From assembly GCA_916613615.1 (NCBI GenBank), contig OU744725.1, positions 11,496,253 through 11,560,252 on the forward strand: 64,000 bases of DNA, read 5' to 3'. Of this stretch, positions 12,005 through 24,020 are shown piece by piece; position 1 is the stretch's first letter; each line of letters starts with the position of its first letter. A program made the position numbers and the translations under genes. The notes beneath the pieces were generated by a model that worked only from the letters and a program-made list of their open reading frames with translations, was not told the DNA's origin and did no database searches. Origin of the DNA: Steromphala cineraria. Taxonomy: Eukaryota; Mollusca; Gastropoda; Trochida; Trochidae.

Positions 12005-12625
12005 TGTTAATGGCAAAAAGGTATTCAATATAAATGTGAATTGCAGCACAATTATTGGCCCTCAGCCCTGTAAATGTTAAGTCTACATGCTGTCCGAGAT
12101 TGAATTAAAGACAGAAATGCTGATGTTTATGGCTAAAACGTATTCAATATGGATGTGAATTTGCGGCACAATAATCGGCCCTCAGCCCTGGGAATGATAA
12201 GTCTACATGCTGCCAGAGATTGAATTAAAAACAGAAATGCTTATGTTTATGGCTAAAATGTATTCAATAAAATTGTGAACGGCAGCATATGAATCGGCCC
12301 TCAGTCCTGAGAGTGTTAAGTCTATATGCTGCACAGAGACTGGAGGAAGGAGGGAAATGCTTATGTTAATGGCTAAAATGTATTCAATAAAATTGTGAAT
12401 GGCAGCATATTAATCGGCCCTCAGCCCTGAGAGTGTTAAGTCTATATGCTGCACAGAGACTGAATGAAGGAGGGAAATGCTTATGTTAATGGCAAAACAG
12501 TATTCAATATAGCAGCGAATGACAGCACAATTATTGGCCCTCAGCCCTGCAAGTGTTAAGTCTACATGCTGTCCAGAGAATAAAGTCAAGAGGGAAATGT
12601 CTCTGTTAATGGCACCCTGGAGACA
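12005..12625. repeat. 120-bp tandem repeat, about 5 copies
   Basis: TATTCAATA recurs at 12022, 12141, 12261, 12381 and 12501, always followed by GGCCCTCAGCCCTG and GTTAAGTCTA-ATGCTG. The period is 119-120 bp. Neighbouring copies 3 and 4 are the most alike. Minus-strand open frames across it reflect only the 120-bp (3n) period. Confidence 0.93.
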
Positions 12626-14069
12626 CAATCAAGTGTAATGATTTGACTACAGTCCCGCTGCGTACCACGGGACAAGCTAATGTGCTCATCAGTTCTATAT
12701 CATATCAAATTAGGGATGGAGATCTAATATATCACATTTGAAAAGCTGACATTTGCTTCCCTTGCGGATCTGTGCTTATCTGTCGATAAATCTTGACAAT
12801 GCTGGGGAAATATTGGTTCTGTTTGTGATGCCTCATAAAGTCATTGACTGGGTCCCTCAATAGTTGGATCGAGATAATGAGACAATGCATAACTTAACTG
12901 GTATGGGAAAATGTGGCCCTCTGAGGGTTGTTGTAAAGACATCAAGGCCTGTTGATAATCTAAGGCAAACAATATGTTTTGATTTTATGATCTGAAAAGA
13001 TAAAATGATTCAAAATGAATAGAACAAAAGGACAATTTAGAATGAAATAACAGAGCAATTTGTGATGCAGCTCTTCAGATTATCATTTCATTTGCAGCCT
13101 ACAGTTAGTTAGCCATGTCTTTAACGAATTAAGATGTTTTGGGATTTCAGTTAGAAATTTAAATTACTGCTAATGAAAGTCATGTTTCCTATGAAATGAC
13201 AAACAATGGTAGATTTTATCCTCAAACGGCACACCTAGGGAAAATGGTTAACATGTGTTCTTAGGTTTTAGAAAAATTATATGATTATTTTAGTGAAAAA
13301 GGTCAATTAATAAAAGTTGTTGAAAATAATGCAAATTTTGTTGTTGTTGTCAGCTTATAGTCTTAATCAGGCCCGTAGCACCAATTTCAGTTGTGGGGGT
13401 TTCGAAGTTTATGCCCAGTGGGGACGGGGGGGTTTGCTTGAACCATTGTTGTAGGTCTCATATCAGGGTTTTACACGTGTTTTACGTGCTCATTTTAATT
13501 TTTCAGAAATCTGCTCAAAAACCATTCCCTGAAAAAATCCTGTTCAATTATTTGATATTAAACATAAAATGGTGAATCAAAGATAAAATTCTTATCCATA
13601 AATCCCTTAAACTGGTTCAAGGTTGAGTTTATTTACTTTTTCCGCATCACAGAGAAATAAATTTGTTTACATAGGTCATGAATATTTTCTATGGTGAACA
13701 CAATTACATTAGCAGAGAATATGTGTCACATTGCAGCTTTAAATATTCAACAAAAGTCATTTTGTCATGGTATTGTTGTAACAGCTTGAAGAGAAACCAA
13801 CTATTGGTACAGCTGTCGCTAGGAGTCTAATGAATTGCTTTTCTAGTATTGTTCTCGTAAAGATCAAAGGTGCCTCCCACTATTTATTTCGCAATAGAAT
13901 ATAGTTTTTCAGTGACGTCACGAAACAATGGTCCATGAAGTTAATAACAATCGGCCATGATGTCAAAAGCCATGGCCCTGATCGAGGATTTTCAATTCAT
14001 GGCTGAATGTGATTTGCAAATTATATGTTTATTTTGGAGTAGAAATAACTTAAACAACAGTAAAACAGT
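12626..14069. other. Non-coding DNA, no gene seen
   Basis: The first 300 bp are less AT-rich than the surroundings. At about 13371 the motif CAGGCCCGTAGCACC and a G-rich run resemble the end of a dispersed repeat, but no partner terminus was found. Confidence 0.4.
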
Positions 14070-14322
14070 AATAGAGTAGCCCTATAAAACCATCATGTGT
14101 TTTGCAATAAGGTATATTTTTGCCCTGAACTATTATAACATCAAACCACCCGGCCTTCGGCCTTGTGCTTTAACTATAATACTTCAGGGCAAAACTATAC
14201 TTCATTGCCTTTGGCCTTGTGCTTTAACTATAATAGTTCAGAGCAAAACTATACTTTATTGCTTTCGGCCTTGTGCCTTAACTACTTTATTGCAAACACA
14301 TGATGGTTAGGCCTACTCTATT
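14070..14322. mobile_element. MITE with long TIRs and internal 54-bp tandem repeats
   Basis: Left end AATAGAGTAG-CCTA-AACCATCATGTGTTTTGCAATAA is mirrored by the right end TTATTGCAAACACATGATGG-TAGGCCTACTCTATT. The interior holds GGCCTTGTGC units starting at 14159, 14213 and 14267, an exact 54-bp period. Parts of the unit (TGCCCTGAACTATTATA) are also inverted next to the left end, so the repeats grew out of the terminal repeat. No coding capacity. Confidence 0.85.
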
Positions 14323-15494
14323 TCTTAATCAAGGTATAGTTTCACATAAATCCGAGGGAATATGGTAAACCTACACTAATGTCAAATATCATATTAAGTG
14401 ATTTAGAATTTGATGAGAAATCAATGGTAAATTGTTTCTACAAATTGAATGATGTTTCATATTACTACCAAAACATTAAGTATTTTTGGTTCGGAATTAT
14501 TTTGAACACACATCCACGTTCTATAGGATATGATGAATTTATCTAGAATAAGAATACTGTTACATTGATTGTTCTTATCAATTGTATAAAAATCTGCTTT
14601 GTCTCAACACCTAACAAGCATAATGATCATCGATACATATCCCATTTAATTATTGTTAGTAAATGCTGTTCAGTGTGCTAGAGACGGATGATCAACAGTT
14701 TACATATCATATATACTATATTTGATTGATGACGTAATATGATATTTACATTGTATCACTACAGTAATATTTATGATACACTTAATTTTGTTAATTATAT
14801 TCTTATTTATGTATTTAAAAATGATTGTGATAACTGCTTTCTGTGGTAGAGCAATCTTTCATTTTCATGAAGTCTAATTACAACTAGAATCACATTCATT
14901 TAATGTGAACCAATTTCAATTTCATGTATGTGAACTCCATGATTTTTACATTAATCATAATAATTGCTTCTTAAATCAAATTTCAGTTACAAATTGCACC
15001 AGGGAAATCACACACCAATGAAAAGTATCACAATTGATGAATCTAAAGTCAATAAAAGCATGTCCATATTATTATAACTGATTGGACATTTGTTTGTAGT
15101 TTGATCAGTTCATAGCTACTATATGGATTAATATAAAAGAGGTTAAAGCACTTCCTAATTTCAATTAAGTTTTCTTAAAGCGACAGTCCTATTGTGGTAT
15201 TTATTGTATTTTGGTTTATGCAAATATTGCTATTAATGCCGATTATAACATTATCATGTGAATGATCTATTGGGATCAAGGGTAATAACTTCATCAAGTT
15301 TGGTCAAATACACAGGTAGAGGTAGCAGATATGATCAAGACAAATTTTTGGACGAAATGTTACAATGTGTCCTTCCTAACTTGTATTGCAAACGCATCAT
15401 AATTACCACGATGAGAGGAATTTCAGAGATAGTTAAGAACTTCAAGGATAGATTAGCAATTATGTAGAACGGAAATGTGTCTCTGGTGTGAGGC
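14323..15494. other. AT-rich non-coding DNA with a solo MITE end at about 15173
   Basis: TTAAAGCGACAGTCCTATTG at 15173 matches the terminal repeat of the family B MITE (23734), but no second end was found nearby. No gene seen. Confidence 0.45.
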
Positions 15495-16240
15495 ATGACA
15501 TCCACAATGAACAATCAATCCTTACTTATCTTTACCTACATTCACAATGATGTATCTAGCATTTTCCTTTCTTTACCTACATCCACAATGAACAATAAAC
15601 CCTTACTTATCTTTACCTACATCCACAATGATGTATCTAGCATTTACCTTTCTTTACCAACATCCACAATGAACAATCAACCCTTACCTTTCTTTACCTA
15701 CATCCACAATGAAAATGTATCATTAACTCATTGTTAATTAAATCCATAACCATCAACCCTTACTTATCTTTACCTACATTCACAATGATGTATCTAGCAT
15801 TTACTCATCTTTACCTACATCCACAATGAACAATCAACTCATTACTCATCTTTACCTACAGCCACTGTCAATAAACCCTTTACAAATATTTACATTAATC
15901 AACAATAATCTATACCTACATCCACAATGAATCACATGCCATTAACTTATTGTTATTGACATCTAAAAAATCTACCATTTTCTTAGCTTACCTACATCCA
16001 CAACAATCAGCCATTTATTTATCTTTACTTTCATCAACAATGAAATATATATCATTACTTATGTTACCAAATGCACAACAATCAACCCTTTACTTATATT
16101 TACCCACATCCAAATAAATCAACCTTTACTCATCTTTACCTACATCGAAAAAGAACAATTTTTACCTACAACCACAATAAACAATCAACCTTTTACCTAT
16201 CTTTACCTACATCCACAATGCTGCACATGTACACCTCTTC
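15495..16240. repeat. Degenerate tandem repeat, unit about 40 bp
   Basis: ACCTACATCCACAATGA, CAATCAACCCTTAC and CATCTTTACC recur throughout with spacer indels, about 18 diverged copies. The threonine/serine/asparagine-rich plus-strand frames are a by-product. Confidence 0.85.
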
Positions 16241-16660
16241 TCACACATGGTAATCTCCATCAGCTAGCCAGGGTCACCTCCAAGTCAATTCATTTGACTC
16301 TCGCACATTCAGACATGGCTGCTAGCCATTCCGGGCTCCACGCTGATTTCCTTATCTTCATCACCAACAAAATTAAATGGCTTTAAATGGGAGGTGTCAA
16401 GTAGATTATACGTAAAATGTCTGACCTTGCTGCATCGTTAGCTAGAGCTGTTCAAGAGAATTCTCGCCCAGGTTAAATCATGATGGGGAGTAAGTGTGCA
16501 CGCTTGTCTCTAAAGTTAATTAGGCAGGGAATAATTAAAAAACCTCAGATAGGAGTAATTAGTGTACTTGAAAAAGTCTGGTGTGAATACATTCTCTCCC
16601 AGGTAATTAGTTTTTGCTGTCTGTTTCCATAGGGGGTAGACAAGGTGAGATGCTGAGTCC
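16241..16660. promoter_or_regulatory. Possible conserved non-coding element with clustered homeodomain-type sites
   Basis: This stretch is visibly less AT-rich than its surroundings, yet has four to five TAATT-type cores within about 110 bp (16517-16610): GTTAATTAGG, GAATAATTAAA, GAGTAATTAG and GGTAATTAG. Homeodomain proteins bind such cores. Function is inferred only from motif clustering and composition. Confidence 0.25.
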
Positions 16661-18166
16661 TATGTTATTTATGTTTTCAAAACATTTTGGGTCTTCTTAA
16701 TCTAGCTTTGTAATTGATAAGCATGTGTTTTGGTGTAATCATCTCAAAACATGCCTTACATCACGCTATGATAAGATATAGGAATCTCATTATCATACAC
16801 ACATTTCTAATTATTGGGATGAATAATTTCAAGATGTATCTAGATCTTATTATGTTGTTTTACATACAAATATCCTAAACATGAAAAATATGTCCAACAA
16901 ATATGTAAGTGCATTTAATTACATTCAACATATAAAGCTCATTTTTAATTTTAAGACTTTGCAATTTTGCAATTTTTTATGTCACAAAATTTATTGATAA
17001 CACTAGATATAATTATATATCACCCGTGGTTCTCTAAATTTCTCCCTGTTCATGTTTTACAGGTTTCACTGCATCTTTCAGTCACATTGTAGGTTATAGG
17101 TTTTAAGGAAAGATTCTACAATACATACCAAACTGTTACTTTTTTCTCCTTCTAAGAAAATCGGAAGATTAAAGAGACTACAGCACATAACCTGGTATTG
17201 ATTCATGCTTCTCGTACATTGGCAACTCAGAAGTGGTTGAATTTGATTGATTCACCAGTCAAAGTCTCATATCACTAAATACATCATTTTCTATACTAAA
17301 CTCACTTAACAAGAAATGATCGATTATATTTCCTGTTTTTCTTCCATACTGAAAGTTCTTAAAGCTCTTATTAAAAGATTTTTTTAGCAGTGACTATTTC
17401 ACAATACAGATGGAAATATCACTTTTTGTTTAACGGATAACCTTGTTACCAACAGTTTTCAAATTCCAGTTCATGATTATAACTGTTTGAGTGGAATTCC
17501 AGAAATTTTTGGGGCAAAAAATAGAACATTTTAAAGGATAATCAACTTCTTTATTCACAGAATAGCTATGTTTTGGTATAGATCCTTAGACCGTTTCATA
17601 TATATCTTGTACTTTCCTTTGCCTAACTAGTCATGATAGATTTTGTAGATTTTCTCCTTACCATAAAATTAGCTGAGGTCACTATTCAAATACTCTTTAT
17701 CGAAACAAGTTTTCACACAAAACACAACAAGAAATTATCCGTTACAGTGCTGGAATATCATATAGAAAAACAACAACACCTCATGGCATAACAGTTGCAT
17801 ACCATATATACCAAATATGAAAAAAATATACAAATATCTTGTTGATCAGCTGTAGATATATTTCAGTTATCGGTCAGCTTATCTAAAATAAATCATCTCC
17901 TCCCTTCTAAGATCTGCCACTGGAGCTAACGAATACACGAGAAAGGTCAGCTGTCTAAGACATTTGCCTCCCAGAGATGAAGCAGTAATGATGTAACAGC
18001 TGACACACGTATGCATAATTCCATGTATCAAATATTCCAAGAATAAAGATCAAAGTAAGTGCATAATGGTCAAAGTTCCTGTAATGCATCTTCTTATAGG
18101 GCATGTCAACTATTACCATCAGATACACGATCAGATTTTCCAAATCTCATACTTCAGCCTACAGCA
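16661..18166. other. AT-rich non-coding DNA, no gene seen
   Basis: No coding frame, tandem repeat or RNA gene was recognised. Confidence 0.45.
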
Positions 18167-18170
18167 TTAA

Positions 18171-18526
18171 AGGGGCAGTAGCATGTTTTAGGAAGAATAT
18201 AAGGTGATGTCAGAAAAATGAAAATAAATGGTTCCAGTTGAAAGACAACATGTTTAAATTAAATGAAGCAGTAATAAATCAAATATATAATGTGAAGTTC
18301 AGCTATAGGATTCCATTTTCTTAAACAAAATGAATAAAAGGTGTTCATACAAAAATGGCTACTAATTGACTTAATGTGAATATTTATATTTTGTTCTCTG
18401 ACTATGGATGATTGGTTTGTGTGATGACATTTTTGATAATATCAAAATAATACATGAAGCATTAAAGTTTATCAGTGTTGAATTGAAAATATTTATGAAA
18501 TTTTAAAAAAACATGCTACTTCCCCT
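18171..18526 (+). mobile_element. TTAA-flanked MITE, family A, complete copy
   Basis: Flanked by TTAA at 18167-18170 and 18527-18530. Left end AGGGGCAGTAGCATGTTTT is matched by the right end read inverted, AGGGGAAGTAGCATGTTTT, one mismatch in 19. About 356 bp with no coding capacity. It is the reference copy for the family: other members at 1534, 21721, 42541, 48517 and 56311. Confidence 0.92.
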
Positions 18527-18530
18527 TTAA

Positions 18531-21162
18531 TCTTTACATATACAGCTTTAACCTCTATGTACCGTAACAAAGCACAGTTGGTAGAGTGTTTGCTCATCAC
18601 CCATGGTGTCAAGATCTAAATTGCTGATTACAGAGTCATAAGTCATAAGATGGGAGATGTTGCTTCCTTGCTTGGTGCTCAACATTATGAGGATAGAACA
18701 TTGCTTGACCTAGTGCTGCACTGTGGCTGGGCTAAATTTTAGTCTCTGAATTGAATATACATATCAAATGCAGCTATCTACTACTGAGATTGAAAGGAGC
18801 CCACTAATGTTCATTTTCAGAAACTGCGGTGATCTAGACTTGCTACAATAACATAGACTTGCATGAGGCTATAAAGACATTTTGTTTCAGGGACTGTTGG
18901 ACAGATTTCACTACACTTCCAAATGGCACACAATGAATGATTACAATATCTGTTTTCTCATATCATTATCATTATATAACTATATCTATGGTTTTACCCA
19001 TCTTTTAGGCAGTCCTGGAAATTTCACTGAATGCGTACCTCAAATGTATAGGTTTACATCTTGTGGTAATAATTCTTTTTAAACATTTCTTCATATTTTC
19101 TGAATCTTGGCAACATAAAAGTGACTGCTTTTAAATGATTAAGCAACAAAAGTGATACAACTCACTTTCCAAGAAACAATAAGTCATAATTATGTAGAGA
19201 AATATTACAAAGCAATAATCAACATATATCATAAGAATTTTTTCCGCACAAAAATTTCCTTTTTTCAAGGTCCTCACTTTTAGAAGGTATGTAAACATAT
19301 TTTTTTCATGATTTATAGTAATTCAATGACTCCTTCACAATAAAAATATTACTTTTACTTAAACCAAATGGTCACCCTGAGACAATTGAAACACTGGTCA
19401 TAGATCAACTGACCAGTGACTGGACGGTCCAGCTAACCACCAGATGTGACCAGCTCATTTTATCCCCGTTGCAGACTCTCTCATCATTTTGTCTCCGCCG
19501 CTGGCCACGAACATTTATTTACCTCTGTTAATAAATCAACAAAGATCACCAGCTATTCGTAGCATTTACGGTCTGAAAAGGTCTTGACACTGGCAATAAA
19601 AAGGGCATGAAATAGTATAAATATAGCGGTCTTCTTTTATTGGAGAGATTCGCAATGTCGTTTTGATCATGCATAATTCATATAAGCGTATAAATATATC
19701 TATAATTCTTTGTGGTATGTCACATTGGTTTGTGCTATCAATCAATTAGTATTTGAGTAGGTAGTTCAACTGATTCCAAGCTTTAAAGGGACAGTCCTAC
19801 AGTGCTATTTCATCTTGAATTTTAGTATCATCAGTTATATGCATAACTTGCTTATTGAATGAACATTTTTAAATATGACACTTATCAACTCAAAAATAGT
19901 TATTTCATATAAAAGGTGTAGTATTAAATGTTCAAAACTCTTTCACATTTCCAGCCATATAATAAGCATAGTTCAAGGAAGTTATGATAAGAATGAAAAA
20001 GATATTGAAAATGGAACGAGTTGTAAATATTGTATGTTAATAAACATAGACTTGCGTTGATTCTCTCTATTAATTCTCAAAAACGATTTTTCAATTAAAT
20101 ATAAGAAAGGAGCCTCAAAGAATAGACAATTTTAGTCACTCACTTCAGATCTAGACTTGCTTGCTTTTGTTAAGCCAAAATCTTTTTAACTACAGTCCAA
20201 ATGTTAGACTTTTTCTTAATAAACAGTGATAGAATACATACAATATCAATATAGTAAATGCATATATTCTTTGTTTACTCATAGTTGTAATACAGATTTA
20301 CTGCGTAATAACAAACATGTTCATATGTTATATTACAGTAACTTGACACCTATTCATACCTACACATGTAGAGTTACGTCCATATGATATCGGAGATCAA
20401 AAACAAGAGAAGAGAATTTTAAATTAAAACACATAGACATTAAATTGTGCTGACTCTGCACTTCGAAAAGATTATTTTTTAATTGTTAAATGTATGTCTT
20501 TGAAAGTTTTGATAAAAAAATAAAAGTTTCATATTCAGCAATTCAATCTATCATTCTTTGGCATTTTAAATGACAAAGTTTTTTTTTTGAATGCACTAAT
20601 CAAAATGATATATGAAAGTGATAAATATAGTTACCTAGATTTTACAATATGGATGAACATGCAATTGACAATATTAATTCAAACATATTGTCTCAAATGT
20701 CTCAAATGATTAAAGGTAATTGCTGAAAACATAAAACCAGATACCTTAAGGGGAAACCAACTTGAAAGATATCAAAATATTTTTCAAACAAAATAGATAA
20801 AACAGATGAAATATTCCATCAGAACATAACACTTGAAACTTTGAAAACAATTTTTAGCGTTATGTGGAAGGAAATCAGTGCACACAATTAATATCCTTAA
20901 AAATGAAATCTCATAAATGGATATAAATAATAAGTTAAGATAATTAGTTTGTACTATGGATGTTTCACCAACCGCAGTTAAAGCAACAGTGTACTTTATT
21001 GGAAAACATGATTCTGTGCTGTAAAAACAACAAATCAGAGCACTAAAAAACAAATAAATAACAACATGAAATATTTTTATTCTATTGAAGTCAGCAAAAA
21101 TAATTCTCCATTGTATTTACAATTAGGTTATAAATAACTCTTTGTCATTGATTCGAATGACA
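18531..21162. other. AT-rich non-coding DNA with a solo MITE end at 19787
   Basis: TTAA (19783-19786) followed by AGGGACAGTCCTAC marks one end of a family B MITE without a visible partner. A less AT-rich patch lies at about 19380-19610. No gene was recognised. Confidence 0.45.
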
Positions 21163-21170
21163 CTTAGTTT

Positions 21171-21525
21171 TAGGATATCCATCGGTACTTGAGTACTCAA
21201 GCCGAATCGAGTCCAGCTGAACTTGAGTTCATTTTCTAGGACTCCTGGACTCAAAAGTGGAAGCCACTGTTAATTACTGAAGTTATTGAAGTCTGTTTGT
21301 CTGTATAGAGTGAAGACAGATGATCAACATTACCATTTCAAGACATTGATGTCAAAATAAGCTGTATATGACCATTCATAAGTCGAAATATTTGTTTATA
21401 ATATCTAAGCTGAACAACAATTACATGATTTCTTGAACAAAGATAACATTTTTGGTACTTTGGTCTGAGTCGAGTCTGACCCTTGGAGTACTTGAGTCAA
21501 TTTTTTGGGACCTGTTGAAGCCCTT
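21171..21525. mobile_element. hAT-like non-autonomous element with 8-bp target duplication
   Basis: CTTAGTTT is repeated exactly at 21163-21170 and 21526-21533, an 8-bp target duplication as made by hAT transposases. The ends are similar when inverted (TAGGATATCCATCGGTAC and AAGGGCTTCAACAGGTCC). Subterminal regions carry inverted ACTTGAGTACTC / GAGTACTTGAGT and GAGTCGAGTC motifs. About 355 bp, no coding capacity. Confidence 0.7.
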
Positions 21526-21720
21526 CTTAGTTTTGATATTGATGCTAACAGTATGTGATACTGATGAAGACAGAAATCATTACCATGCCTCCCTTATCTG
21601 TATCATAAACAAATAATCAACAAAGGACGGTTAAGTTATATAAACTCACTTTCTAACAGTGTATTTCTTTAATACCTAATATCTTTTTTACTATGTGTTC
21701 GTTATCATGCATCATGTTAA

Positions 21721-22038
21721 AGGGGCGGTTTTCACTGACAATTGTACATTAATGCTAACTGTATTATTTTGACAGTGTCAAAAACCTCATTACTCAAACC
21801 AATCATCCACAGTTAGAGAGCAAGTTATGAAGATTCACATAAAGTTCAAATTTGCGGCCATTTTTGTGTCCACACCTTTGATTTATTTTGTGTAAGAAAA
21901 AGGAATTGCATGGCTGAGCTTTACACATTATACTTTTGATTTATTACTGCTTCATTTAGTTAAGTTACATTGTCATTCAATTGGAGCCATTTATTTTTAT
22001 TTTCCTGACCTTATATTCCCCCTTAAAACATGCTACTA
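21721..22038 (-). mobile_element. TTAA MITE, family A, right end degraded
   Basis: TTAA at 21717-21720, then AGGGGCGGTTTTCACTG. The left terminal repeat has lost part of the AGTAGCACG core. The interior (CAATCATCCACAGTTAGAG, CATTGTCATTCAATTGG) is well preserved; the right end stops at AACATGCTACTAAG. Reverse orientation relative to the copy at 18171. Confidence 0.85.
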
Positions 22039-23733
22039 AGCAACTTACCAATAAATAAATATTTTATTCTGAGCTCTCATGTTGCAATACTAAAACAAGT
22101 ACAGTAGCTAGCATGTTATCTCAAATACATGTAACTATGTTCTAATTGCATATCTCTAGCTTTCACACAGACTGGGATAAGATCTCAGATAGGACAGAAG
22201 CCAATACACCTAATTATACACTTGAATACTCCGAGTTAAGATCAACGGTAGATTTAACAAGTATTTAGGACCGCATGGAACTAAAACTAACACTCTGCTG
22301 TGACCTTTGTGGACCACTTCACGCTCTATGTGACCACACATGCATGGTATAAACAACAATCAACAATACCAATACACAATAGGCCTACACAATACCTATA
22401 ACACATGCACACTGTTAACATGCAGGCCGCAAGAAATCTGTTTACATGTGGGACTATATTATTTTTAAAAACATGGCCTATTAAATGATTATTATTCTCA
22501 TTTTATTTTTAGGTTTGTTGAAAGCTCATATGGGATTATGTATCAATCTAATATATAAATCAACATTAGACGTTAATTTTGAAATACACATATATATATA
22601 TATACATATATGCACCAATTCTCTCCAACCACTCTCAAATTTTTCAACATTCCCAAAACTTCGGCCTCTTAACTAATTGTTTCCATAATGATTAACCTTT
22701 TAAAGAAATGATAAATTTCAACACTCACAACACGCAGCTAAATCCAAGCAATATCCCCCGATCACAACATCGACGTGTGAATACACCAATATCGCTAACA
22801 AGTCCCTTCCAACTTGTGCTGGTTCAATAAGCAGCTGTGTTCAGTGAAGCGTGAACCTCTCAATGGAACAGCCAACCTCGGACACTCACAACGCTGATCA
22901 CGGTTCTTTCACCCTGCAATCGTATTAATGTAAAACCTGATCTCGTCTAATAGGCTTTATGATAAAATTACACTTGTACATTCTCAATTTTTGCTAACAT
23001 TCCTCACTTCAACTGATGTCGTAACTTGTTTTTATGTTACAATAGTTATGAAATACATTTTGGAATTAAACCTTCGGAAATGTAATTTTTTTGCAAATAT
23101 TCATATATGTTTTATGTTGTTTCACTTCTAAGCCAACAAATGACATATTTTTGAGGAAATTTTTACTCTCTGAGAAAAAAAGTAAAAGCCCACTAAAAAC
23201 CTTTTTCATGTAAGCTTTCTTGATAGAATTGGTCATAGTTATGATATTATCATTTAATAACACATACATTATTTACTGAATGTAAATGATTCTGATGTTG
23301 TGACCAACTTTCAATGTCGCTTAATTGTAATGGATTTCTTTCACTACGGTCAATAATAATCTGATTGATTAATTTATTAGAAATAATTCTGATAATTCCA
23401 TAGAGTTAATCATCCACTGACTCACTGTTTAATGCTTATTAATGATGCTAAGAGGATTAAACATAAGGTACTTTCAGAATTCAAGGCAAAACAAATCCCA
23501 ATTAAACAAAACATGACATTAAATAATTTGTCAAAATAAAATCTTTCAACAACGATGTTTCCTTTAATTTTTTGTTTGATTTGATTATATAAAGTATTAT
23601 TTTGTTCCATAAACAACATATAAGATATATTAAAACAGAACAACACTGATTACACATATAGATTTGACTTATCGCTGTTAAAGACGGAGAAGGAATGTTA
23701 CTATTGATGCTCTATTATTGAGTCTACCTTTAA
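22039..23733. other. AT-rich non-coding DNA, no gene seen
   Basis: Contains a short (TA)n run at about 22591-22612 and a less AT-rich patch at about 22730-22960. No coding frame recognised. Confidence 0.45.
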
Positions 23734-24020
23734 AGGGACAGTCCCATCAAGGTATATTTTTGTAGAAACAAAATTCAAGAGTACTGCCAAATTAATACAT
23801 ATATGTGATTTTAACAGCATTATTTCACACCTATTCATACATGGTCAGCGCCTTGAGCAACCACAAGTGGATGGATACGCTCGCTATATAAATACTCATA
23901 CAATAATAGTGAGGTTAACATTTAAGTTGTTCTAGATTTAACAATTTGACAAAGAATAAAATGCATCACTATGTCTTCTTGAATTTGGTTTCAACAAAAA
24001 TTACCCTGATAGGACTGTCC
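23734..24020 (+). mobile_element. TTAA MITE, family B, near-complete, with nested SINE tail
   Basis: TTAA at 23730-23733, then AGGGACAGTCCCATCAAGG. The right end, inverted, reads GGACAGTCCTATCAGGG and the similarity continues for about 45 bp (ATTTTTGT-GAAAC-AAATTCAA). The right-hand TTAA is mutated. Inside, at 23846-23912, lies a SINE/LINE tail fragment. Related single ends occur at 15177, 19787 and 43540-43650. Confidence 0.85.
23846..23912 (+). mobile_element. SINE/LINE 3' tail fragment nested in family B MITE
   Basis: CAGCGCCTTGAGCA, AGTGGATGGATACGC and CTATATAAATACTCAT correspond to the 3' tail of the element at 8035-8394. It probably inserted into, or was captured by, the MITE. Confidence 0.5.

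Noticed and set aside
12410..12628. 72-codon minus-strand frame with internal repeat
   Set aside because: Consequence of the 120-bp (3n) tandem repeat.
15495..16253. Thr/Ser-rich repeat protein frames
   Set aside because: They follow a degenerate tandem repeat of about 40 bp with frequent indels and stops. Not a conserved frame.
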